Below, piece after piece: positions 1 through 6,568 of a stretch of DNA of 18,845 nucleotides. Source of the DNA: Bacteroidaceae bacterium (GTDB lineage: Bacteria > Bacteroidota > Bacteroidia > Bacteroidales > CHK158-818). The notes under the pieces are model-generated. The model worked only from the letters and a program-made list of their open reading frames with translations. It had not been told where the DNA came from and searched no databases. The stretch lies in NCBI GenBank assembly GCA_017467745.1, contig JAFUKV010000239.1, forward strand, positions 1 to 18,845, given 5' to 3'. The translations under genes and the position numbers were made by a program. Each line of letters opens with the position of its first letter. Within the stretch, counting starts at the first letter, position 1.

Positions 1-1
1 A

Positions 2-1117
2 AAAGGAGATGTTGAATGGGCACGTAATATTTTGGGAAATGCTTTGATTCTGACTTTTATCATGTCGGCTATTTTTATCACGCTTACAATGTCGTTTCTC
101 GACGAAATACTGGTTATATTCGGTGGCAGTGAGCAGACAATACCGTATGCGCGTGAGTTTTTGCAATGGGTTATACCCGGAAGTCTCTTTTCCAATTTGG
201 CTTTCAGCCTGAGCGGATTGATGCGAGCATCGGGGTATCCGGTCAAGTCGATGTCGGTAATTATTACCGGTGTCGTTCTGAATGTTATTTTAGCCGCATT
301 ATTTATTTTCGTATTCGATATGGGAATACGAGGAGCAGCCATAGCAACAGTCATTTCTATGGGAATCAGTGCTTTGTTTGCAATTTCTCATTTTTGTTTA
401 CCGCATAGTTACATCCGTTTTTATAGGCGTTGTTTTAAGTTGAAATTTTTTATTATCCGTAATATCGTATCTATCGGTTTAGCACCTTTTTTATTAAATG
501 TTGTAGCAAGTTCTGTCAACGCTTTGCTGAATGTTTCGTTAATTACTTACGGCGGAGATTTGGCAGTGGGAGCTTTTGGCATTATCAATAGTTATATGTT
601 GTTTGTGGTTATGATTGTATTGGGATTGTGTCAAGGTATGCAACCGATTGTAGGATATAATTATGGAGCCGAGAAACGAAGTCGGGTGAAACAGACTCTG
701 GCTTTGACAATAAAAGTCGCTACGATTATAATGATTAGCGGATTTGTATTGGGAGAACTGTTTACAACGCATTTGGTTATAGCTTTTACAGATAATGAGG
801 AATTGACCGAGATTACCGAACGAGGCATGCGTATTGCATTCGCTCTGTTGCCTTTGATAGGATTTCAAATAGCAACGGCTAATTTTTTCCAATTTATCAG
901 CAAGGCCGGCATCGCTATTGTTTTATCTTTATCTCGGCAGTTGATATTTTTGATTCCGTCTATTATTGTTTGTTCTCATTTATGGGGATTAACGGGAGTT
1001 TGGGTGGCTATACCCGTTTCCGACTTTTTTGCCACTTTTGTAACAGCGTTGGCTTTATGGAAAGTAAGAGGTATTTTTATAGATAAACCTTCCTTAGCGC
1101 CAGAGATGAATTCGTAG
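2..1117 (+). CDS. MATE family multidrug/Na+ exporter, 5' end outside window
   Basis: This is an inner-membrane antiporter of the MATE family, whose members expel cationic drugs or metabolites in exchange for Na+ or H+. About 372 residues are visible. The frame is open from base 2 (KGDVEWARNILGNA...), so the TTG at 32 is not a real start and the true start lies upstream of the window. The GD..A....GN segment resembles the loop and helix that follow TM2 in MATE proteins, so roughly the first 80 residues are probably missing. The visible part has about ten hydrophobic segments, including the inter-lobe pattern PGSLFSNLAFSLSGLMRASG and, in the second half, GLCQGMQPIVGYNYGA, both typical of MATE repeats. 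It ends in TAG at 1115-1117. Substrate cannot be predicted. The family call is firm. Confidence 0.9.
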   Translation, partial: KGDVEWARNILGNALILTFIMSAIFITLTMSFLDEILVIFGGSEQTIPYAREFLQWVIPGSLFSNLAFSLSGLMRASGYPVKSMSVIITGVVLNVILAALFIFVFDMGIRGAAIATVISMGISALFAISHFCLPHSYIRFYRRCFKLKFFIIRNIVSIGLAPFLLNVVASSVNALLNVSLITYGGDLAVGAFGIINSYMLFVVMIVLGLCQGMQPIVGYNYGAEKRSRVKQTLALTIKVATIIMISGFVLGELFTTHLVIAFTDNEELTEITERGMRIAFALLPLIGFQIATANFFQFISKAGIAIVLSLSRQLIFLIPSIIVCSHLWGLTGVWVAIPVSDFFATFVTALALWKVRGIFIDKPSLAPEMNS

Positions 1118-1263
1118 AAAAAAATGTTGCCTGATCGGATTGAATGGCAGGTGTTGTGATATTGTGATAATTATCGGGTGGGAACGGAACTTGTACCGAT
1201 TGCTTTTTTAGGCAGGAGAAATAATAAAATAAATATAAACCGATATATTAGAACATAAAATGT

Positions 1264-1271
1264 TATTTTTG
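1264..1271 (+). promoter_or_regulatory. Bacteroidetes -7 element for the DUF1573-meaB operon
   Basis: TATTTTTG matches the Bacteroidetes -7 consensus TAnnTTTG and lies 34 bases before the ATG at 1306, giving a short leader. No convincing -33 TTG is visible. The leader before the ATG is a run of A-rich sequence with no clear Shine-Dalgarno, as is usual in this phylum. Confidence 0.5.
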
Positions 1272-1305
1272 TGTTTACATAACGTAAAATGAAAAATAAA
1301 AAGAA

Positions 1306-2391
1306 ATGAAACGCTTTTTTACGATTCTAGTTGTTGCATTTATATCTGTCTCAACAATTTTTGCGCAAAAAACTTCGAAAATAGAGTTTAAAGAGACTGT
1401 TCACGATTTTGGCAGTTTCTCAGAAGATATGAAAAAGGTAACATGTAAATTTACATTTACAAATACGGGCGATGCTCCGTTGGTTATTGTACGGGCGAAT
1501 GCGTCGTGCGGCTGTACGGAACCGGAATATCCCGAAGAACCTGTTATGCCCGGCAAAACAGGAGAAGTTACCGTTACATATAATGCCGAAGGTGCACCCG
1601 GTTCGTTCCAGAAAATGGTGAATATATATAGTACGGCTAAACCGGAAAAGGTTACCTTAGTTATAAAAGGAACGGTTATTCCGTCGCAAGAAAGAGAAAA
1701 CCCGTCATACCCGTATAAGATGGGCGATTTGCGCCTGTCAAACACTGTTCTCCCGTTTTTCGATGTTTATCCGGATAAGCCGAAAACGGAAAAGATACCT
1801 GTAATAAATGAGGGTAAAAAATTGATTTCTCTTGCATTTGACCATGTACCCCGTCATTTGTCGGTGGTTGCTGTGCCTTCCGTACTGAAACCAAAAGAAA
1901 CCGGCGAGATTGTAATTACTTATCGGGCGGAAAAAGTAAAAGACTGGGGATTGCGACGCGATGAATTTTTTGTTGCGTTTTCAGGAGAAAACAAGTTTAA
2001 TCCTACGTATAAAATCTCGGTTACAGCAAATATCCTTGAAGATTTTTCGGATTTAAGCGAAGAGGAATTGGAAAAGGCTCCGAAATTGGAAATATCTCAG
2101 AGAAAAGTTGATTTTGGAGCAGTAAAGGGAGATGGCAAAGTAAAAAAAGAATTGAAGATAACGAATAAAGGAAAAAATCCGTTGATAATACGGAAAATAC
2201 AGACCGATACGGATATTGTTTCCGTTCACGCTTCTTCTCAGTCTATCGCTTCGGGAAAAAGCGCAACAATAACATTAACGCTCGACCCTTCGGGAATGCC
2301 CGGTAAAATGTTGAATAAATTATTGACTATTATAACGAACGATCCGCAAAACACGCTTGTTTCAGTTCGGTTGGTGGGAACGTTCGAGTAA
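1306..2391 (+). CDS. DUF1573 domain-containing exported protein
   Basis: An exported protein of 361 residues built from immunoglobulin-like (ASH/MSP-like) beta-sandwich repeats. Residues 1-20 form a signal peptide (basic MKR, hydrophobic core, ending TIFA before QK). The first repeat, about residues 26-126, holds the DUF1573 pattern: HDFGSF, then F.FTNTGDAPLVI, then the ASCGCTEPEYP motif with Cys68 and Cys70, then PG.TGE..V.Y. A second DUF1573-like repeat covers about 266-361 (VDFGAVKGDGKV, TNKGKNPLII, SGMPGK, ITNDP) but lacks the CGC motif. The molecular function of the family is unknown; it is common and often multicopy in Bacteroidetes. meaB follows after 13 bases, so the two are probably co-transcribed. 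A six-codon frame (1289-1309) ends on the start codon as ATGA. The family call is strong. Confidence 0.9.
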   Translation: MKRFFTILVVAFISVSTIFAQKTSKIEFKETVHDFGSFSEDMKKVTCKFTFTNTGDAPLVIVRANASCGCTEPEYPEEPVMPGKTGEVTVTYNAEGAPGSFQKMVNIYSTAKPEKVTLVIKGTVIPSQERENPSYPYKMGDLRLSNTVLPFFDVYPDKPKTEKIPVINEGKKLISLAFDHVPRHLSVVAVPSVLKPKETGEIVITYRAEKVKDWGLRRDEFFVAFSGENKFNPTYKISVTANILEDFSDLSEEELEKAPKLEISQRKVDFGAVKGDGKVKKELKITNKGKNPLIIRKIQTDTDIVSVHASSQSIASGKSATITLTLDPSGMPGKMLNKLLTIITNDPQNTLVSVRLVGTFE

Positions 2392-2404
2392 CTAAATCCG
2401 TAGC

Positions 2405-3502
2405 ATGGAACACATTGAAAATAGTAAAGAATATGAAGGATTGACGGTAAATAAAGGTATCGAGCAACCGCCTACGGTCAATCCGTATTTGAAAAAAGTG
2501 CGTACAGCCCGACGTCGTGCCTATACGCCGGCAGAATTTGTTGAGGCTATTGTGAAAGGCGATATAACTATGTTGTCGCAGGCTGTTACGTTGGTAGAGA
2601 GCAATCGTTACGAACATCAAATATTGGCGCAAGAGGTGATAGAAAAATGTTTGCCTTTTGCGGGGAATTCTGTCCGTATCGGGATAACCGGTGTTCCGGG
2701 TGCGGGAAAAAGCACTTCGATAGATGCCTTCGGATTGCATGTACTTAGTAGAGGCGGCAAATTGGCCGTATTGGCTATCGACCCGAGTAGCGAGCGTTCA
2801 AAAGGCAGTATTTTGGGCGATAAAACGCGCATGGAACGTTTAGCTGTGCATGAGCGGGCGTTTGTGCGGCCTTCGCCGTCGGCAGGTTCATTAGGCGGAG
2901 TAGCCCGTAAAACCCGAGAAACTATTGTATTGTGCGAAGCGGCGGGATTCGATACTATATTTGTAGAGACTGTCGGTGTAGGACAATCTGAAACGGCTGT
3001 ACATTCTATGGTAGATTTCTTTTTGTTGATTCAATTAGCCGGTACAGGCGATGAATTACAGGGAATAAAGCGTGGAATTATGGAAATGGCGGATGCGATA
3101 GTAATAAATAAAGCCGATGGTAATAATATAGAAAAGGCAAAATTAGCGGCGGCGCAATTTCGCAATGCGCTGCATCTTTTTCCGCCTACGCAATCGGGAT
3201 GGTTTCCGCAAGTGTTGACTTATTCCGGTTATTATGAAATCGGCATACCGGAAGTCTGGAAAATGGTAGATGATTATGTTGCGTTTACTCGTAAAAACGG
3301 CTATTTTGAACGGAAGCGGCATGAACAATCTAAGTATTGGATGTTTGAAACTATCAACGAACAATTGAAAGAGCATTTTTACCGTAATCCGGAAATTGAA
3401 GCGATATTGGCAGAAAAGGTCTCGCGGGTGTTAAACGCCGGACAAACCTCTTTCACGGCCGCCAAAGAAGTGTTGGATTTCTATTTTAACTTGATAAAAT
3501 AA
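2405..3502 (+). CDS. meaB: methylmalonyl-CoA mutase-associated GTPase MeaB
   Basis: A cytosolic SIMIBI-class GTPase (MeaB/ArgK/MMAA family) that gates cobalamin loading and protects methylmalonyl-CoA mutase from inactivation. This enzyme is central to propionate/succinate interconversion in Bacteroidales. The 365 residues carry the Walker A motif GVPGAGKS (about 96-103), the family segment AIDPSSERSKGSILGDKTRM, a switch region VETVGVGQSE and the guanine-specificity motif NKAD. The N-terminal helical arm and the C-terminal dimerisation region (EQLKEHFYRNPEIEAI) are present and the length is normal. The mutase subunits are not in this window, so MeaB acts in trans. The ATG at 2405 follows the DUF1573 stop by 13 bases without a promoter, suggesting an operon. 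No oddities were seen. Confidence 0.96.
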   Translation: MEHIENSKEYEGLTVNKGIEQPPTVNPYLKKVRTARRRAYTPAEFVEAIVKGDITMLSQAVTLVESNRYEHQILAQEVIEKCLPFAGNSVRIGITGVPGAGKSTSIDAFGLHVLSRGGKLAVLAIDPSSERSKGSILGDKTRMERLAVHERAFVRPSPSAGSLGGVARKTRETIVLCEAAGFDTIFVETVGVGQSETAVHSMVDFFLLIQLAGTGDELQGIKRGIMEMADAIVINKADGNNIEKAKLAAAQFRNALHLFPPTQSGWFPQVLTYSGYYEIGIPEVWKMVDDYVAFTRKNGYFERKRHEQSKYWMFETINEQLKEHFYRNPEIEAILAEKVSRVLNAGQTSFTAAKEVLDFYFNLIK

Positions 3503-3521
3503 AGAATTGTTGTTTTCGTTG

Positions 3522-3529
3522 TATCTTTG
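3522..3529 (+). promoter_or_regulatory. Bacteroidetes -7 element for the DUF4919 gene
   Basis: TATCTTTG matches TAnnTTTG exactly and lies 60 bases before the ATG at 3582. The DUF4919 gene is therefore probably transcribed separately from meaB. A GGAG at 3575-3578 just before the start codon is a plausible, closely spaced ribosome-binding site. Confidence 0.5.
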
Positions 3530-3581
3530 TCGTGGACAATGAAAGCGTGAATTTTATGTCGGCAGAATAAAATCGGAGAGT

Positions 3582-4277
3582 ATGAAATATATTTTATTTT
3601 TTCTATTGGTATGGATCTGGGGCGGAACATCCTTGTTATCAGCTCAGTTGCAGGAAGATGCGATAGAGGCTCCCGATATGGCGGAGATACAGGAGCAGAT
3701 AAACGATCCGTCTTCACCGTTATATTATCCGGTATTGATGCAACGTTATTTAGATAATGATACTACGTTGAATTTGGCAGAATATCGTTGTCTATATATA
3801 GGGTATAGTTTTCAGGAAGATTATAATCCGTATCGGGTGGTAGAACATACAGATAGGTTAAAGGAGTTGTATGCCAATTCCGATTATAATGAATTTGTGT
3901 GTGATTCTATTATAAAATACGCACGACTGGCGATAGACGATTTTCCGTTCGATTTAAGGCAGATGAATATGTTGGTATACGCATATCGATGTAAGGGAGA
4001 CAAAGTACAGGAGGCTTTGTGGAGCTATAAATTGAAAAGTATCGTAGACGCTATTTTGTCTACGGGAGATGGACAAACGCAAGAATCTGCGTGGTTTGTT
4101 ATTTATCCGGCGCATGAATACGATATTATAAATCGTTTGGGGCTTACCGTAACCTCGTATGTGTTTGAGAAGCCGTATTTCGATTATTTAAAAGTCGATA
4201 CCAATCCTTTTAAAGTAGAAGGCTATTTTTTCAATGTAAGCCGTATATTAACAGTGTTTGAGCAGAAATATAAATAA
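3582..4277 (+). CDS. DUF4919 domain-containing exported protein
   Basis: A 231-residue exported protein of unknown function. Residues 1 to about 21 are a signal peptide (MKYILFFLLVW..., ending near LLSAQ), with the mature part probably periplasmic. The remainder matches the DUF4919 pattern found in Bacteroidetes: an early DPSSPLYYPVLMQRY segment, LAEYRCLYIGYSFQEDYNPY, a helix-rich centre (LAIDDFPFDLRQMNMLVYAY) reminiscent of TPR-like helices, and a C-terminal segment with YPAHEYDIINRLGL and YFDYLKVD. It stands alone between meaB and the terminator at 4296-4345 and seems to have its own promoter. There is no sign of truncation. Family assignment is from memory of the conserved pattern. Confidence 0.82.
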   Translation: MKYILFFLLVWIWGGTSLLSAQLQEDAIEAPDMAEIQEQINDPSSPLYYPVLMQRYLDNDTTLNLAEYRCLYIGYSFQEDYNPYRVVEHTDRLKELYANSDYNEFVCDSIIKYARLAIDDFPFDLRQMNMLVYAYRCKGDKVQEALWSYKLKSIVDAILSTGDGQTQESAWFVIYPAHEYDIINRLGLTVTSYVFEKPYFDYLKVDTNPFKVEGYFFNVSRILTVFEQKYK

Positions 4278-4295
4278 GATTTGTAGCCATAGAGG

Positions 4296-4345
4296 AATAA
4301 AACCGAATAAGTTGTTTTTATAGAATCAACTTATTCGGTTTTATT
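4296..4345. terminator. Bidirectional intrinsic terminator between the DUF4919 and portal genes
   Basis: A perfect 19-bp stem pairs 4296-4314 with 4327-4345 around a 12-base loop. The outer stem is A/T-rich (AATAAAA...TTTTATT), so each strand carries a U-rich run after the GC core (CCG/CGG). It lies 18 bases after the DUF4919 stop and 56 bases beyond the portal stop, serving both convergent genes. Confidence 0.85.
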
Positions 4346-4401
4346 TTATGAAGGCGAAGATAGACCGGTTGACGAAATCTGAATTTGGCAGATATGAGTC
4401 T

Positions 4402-6402
4402 CTATTGAAATTGTCTTGTTAGGTCAGAGAGATTATTTTGTGTCGGTGCAGTCTGAGTGTTTGCCGGAATAAATGGCTCCGCTTGAACGTTTTGGGTCGG
4501 ATAGCCATTTATCAACGTTTGTCCTTGCCGATTCAACACCTCTTCTTCTATTTTTTCTTTTGCTTGCTGAATACTCTGTAACAAACGGTCGGCAAACGGG
4601 AATGAGCCGTTTTCGAGCATCATTTCCAGAGATATTTGTCCCATTCTGAACAGCTCCATCAACAGTTCGTTAGAGGCCATTCTGTATGTAGGATTTGCGT
4701 TCGATTCGCAAATAGACAAGTCGAATTCTATGTTACGTACCTTTTGCGGATTGTACATCTTCGATTCATTGTCATATACACTTCCGGCAATGTTCAGGTA
4801 ACGGACGTCCTGATAGAATTGTTGCACGGTTTTCATGATTTTTGTATCTCGTTCTTCTCTGAACGATTTGAACGATTCAAATAAATCGACCAGATTCAGA
4901 CTGGAATTTTGTGTTTGCTGTGCATATAATATGCCGGAAGTAGAGGCATTGGCTACCTTTCCCTGCATAGCCCCATGTATGCCTGAAATATCTTCGAGTA
5001 AACGCAATTGTAAATTTAGAAGTTCGTATGCGCCTACGTTTGTAGCGTTTGTAGATATTTGTTGAGGTATCGGGACGCCGGGTTTGGGTTTAAACAGGAT
5101 AACTCCGTTGTAACGAGTCCATTGTTCGGCAACATCTTCAATAGACATTCCATCCGGAATCTGATCTTCGGGGAATAGCAATACGCCTTTTGCACTGGCG
5201 CCCATGATAAAATCGATAAGCGTGATCAACCGGTTGATATACCGTTGCTGGTCTATAATATCCTCGACAAAAGAGTGTATTTCGCCGTCCATTAACGGAT
5301 ATAATTTGAATACGTACGGATGTTCCCCATGCCAATAGGGTGTTTCTCCTTCGTCCAGAATGTCTCCGAATGGAGTGAAAAAGCGGTAATACCAATATCT
5401 GTCGATAAACCATTCCGTTTCTATTAAAGCAACGTTTTCGGCGGGGATGCCATTTTGTGCGGCTTCCGTTATACGTTGCCGATTTATGGCGTCAATCTCT
5501 TCCGCCCGTTCCATATCTTCTTTGTAGTAGTTGCCGGTCAAAGTATCATGGCAACGAAGGCGTTCTTTGTTTTCGAGTGTCCAGACTTCGATTATACGGC
5601 ACAAATGGGGCTCGGTGGCGATTAAAAAGTCGATGTTTTCCAAATTCTCCGAAGTCAATGCTTCAAACGTGCGTGATATTTCTTCGCGGGTAGTCTGACT
5701 GTATAATTCCCGGAGTTTTTTCGCACGGCTACGGGAACCTTTGGAAAACTTGCTTATGACATCGGCAATCGGCACGTCATGCAGTTCTCCTATTAACGTA
5801 CAGTCCCATAGCCGGATATCTTCCATCGCGTTAAAAAATATGCGGTTTGGGTTTACAACATCTATCCATACGTCCATGCGGTTATTTCTCCATCCGTAGC
5901 CTATTTTATGGAAGCATGTTCCGGAGATGACAAACTCTTCCATTGTGCGCCCGTCTATTTCCCACAGGCGGTTTATTTGATAGGCGTATTGCATTGCTAC
6001 GCTCATCATTTCTCCGACTTTTTGTTCTTCCCTATCTCGGGATATGCAAACCGGCTCGGTCTGTATGCTTCTGAATTGTCCGACAACATTCTTTACCATT
6101 TGGCGTACCAGATTGTTTTTTAACGGAATTTTGCCTTGTTCTTTCAGATATTGTTCTTCTGTGATGACACGGCCGTCTGTCGTTTCTATCGTGTCGTTCC
6201 ATTGTTTGCCAAAAGTATAATTTCGGCTGCGAATGCGTTTACGTCGATAGTGCTCGATGTTGTCCCACGCGCGTTTGGCTTGTAACAGTATGTCGGGTTG
6301 CGCGCGTTTTAAGCCGAATGCTTCTTCTGTATTGTCAGTAGTTTTTTTTATAGAGGGCATTACCTCTTTTTTCGTCAAAAATTTTGTTCTTATTCTTTTC
6401 AT
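4402..6402 (-). CDS. Phage portal protein, P22/podovirus type, isolated from other phage genes
   Basis: This appears to be a phage portal subunit. In tailed phages a dodecamer of this protein forms the DNA channel at one capsid vertex and docks the terminase and tail. From the ATG at 6402 it has 666 residues. Portal features are an N-terminal helical region, the segment NNLVRQMVKNVVGQFRSIQ followed by P (about 96-117), a wing region rich in W and Y (HKIGYGWRN, WIDVVNPNRIFF), the stem/clip part around FVEDIIDQQRYINRLITL, then GIHGAMQGKVANASTSGI and a helical C-terminus (LLQSIQQAKEKIEEEVLNRQ) ending in a Q/N/P-rich tail. The length is near that of P22-type portals. The frame also allows a TTG at 6435 and an ATG at 6360. 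The latter has AGAGG three bases upstream, too close to be ideal, so the start is uncertain. The gene is intact, with base use like its neighbours. Its only phage-like companion is the divergent gene at 6569. Confidence 0.8.
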   Translation of the reverse strand: MKRIRTKFLTKKEVMPSIKKTTDNTEEAFGLKRAQPDILLQAKRAWDNIEHYRRKRIRSRNYTFGKQWNDTIETTDGRVITEEQYLKEQGKIPLKNNLVRQMVKNVVGQFRSIQTEPVCISRDREEQKVGEMMSVAMQYAYQINRLWEIDGRTMEEFVISGTCFHKIGYGWRNNRMDVWIDVVNPNRIFFNAMEDIRLWDCTLIGELHDVPIADVISKFSKGSRSRAKKLRELYSQTTREEISRTFEALTSENLENIDFLIATEPHLCRIIEVWTLENKERLRCHDTLTGNYYKEDMERAEEIDAINRQRITEAAQNGIPAENVALIETEWFIDRYWYYRFFTPFGDILDEGETPYWHGEHPYVFKLYPLMDGEIHSFVEDIIDQQRYINRLITLIDFIMGASAKGVLLFPEDQIPDGMSIEDVAEQWTRYNGVILFKPKPGVPIPQQISTNATNVGAYELLNLQLRLLEDISGIHGAMQGKVANASTSGILYAQQTQNSSLNLVDLFESFKSFREERDTKIMKTVQQFYQDVRYLNIAGSVYDNESKMYNPQKVRNIEFDLSICESNANPTYRMASNELLMELFRMGQISLEMMLENGSFPFADRLLQSIQQAKEKIEEEVLNRQGQTLINGYPTQNVQAEPFIPANTQTAPTQNNLSDLTRQFQ

Positions 6403-6462
6403 GTGAGTTAAATGTTTAAAATTTCTGTTTGGCAAATAACGGAAATGTAGTTGTCTATATTA

Positions 6463-6514
6463 TGTTATAAAATTAGAATCGGACATATGGCGCTTCGATG
6501 CTGATTTTATAACA
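6463..6514. promoter_or_regulatory. Divergent promoter region with an 11-bp inverted repeat between the portal and tail-hub genes
   Basis: TGTTATAAAAT (6463-6473) is repeated in exact inverted form as ATTTTATAACA (6504-6514), 30 bases apart. The centre, near 6488.5, is within about 3 bases of the midpoint between the two likely starts (6402 and 6569). Near-consensus -7 elements flank it: TACATTTC on the minus strand (6442-6449) and TATCTTTA on the plus strand (6537-6544), each with the final G replaced. A shared operator is an inference. Confidence 0.4.
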
Positions 6515-6568
6515 GAACTGCATATATGGGCTGCTGTATCTTTACCGGCGAAATCAAAATTAAAATTT

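Noticed and set aside
32..34. TTG as a possible start of the MATE gene
   Set aside because: The frame is open to the window edge and the preceding residues (KGDVEWARNI) are family-like, so the gene begins outside the window.
539..892. 117-codon open frame antisense to the MATE gene
   Set aside because: Its translation has no recognisable domain and it lies wholly within a conserved gene on the other strand.
4348..4422. Small plus-strand frame (24 codons) just after the terminator at 4296-4345
   Set aside because: No promoter or family resemblance, and it overlaps the end of the portal gene on the other strand.
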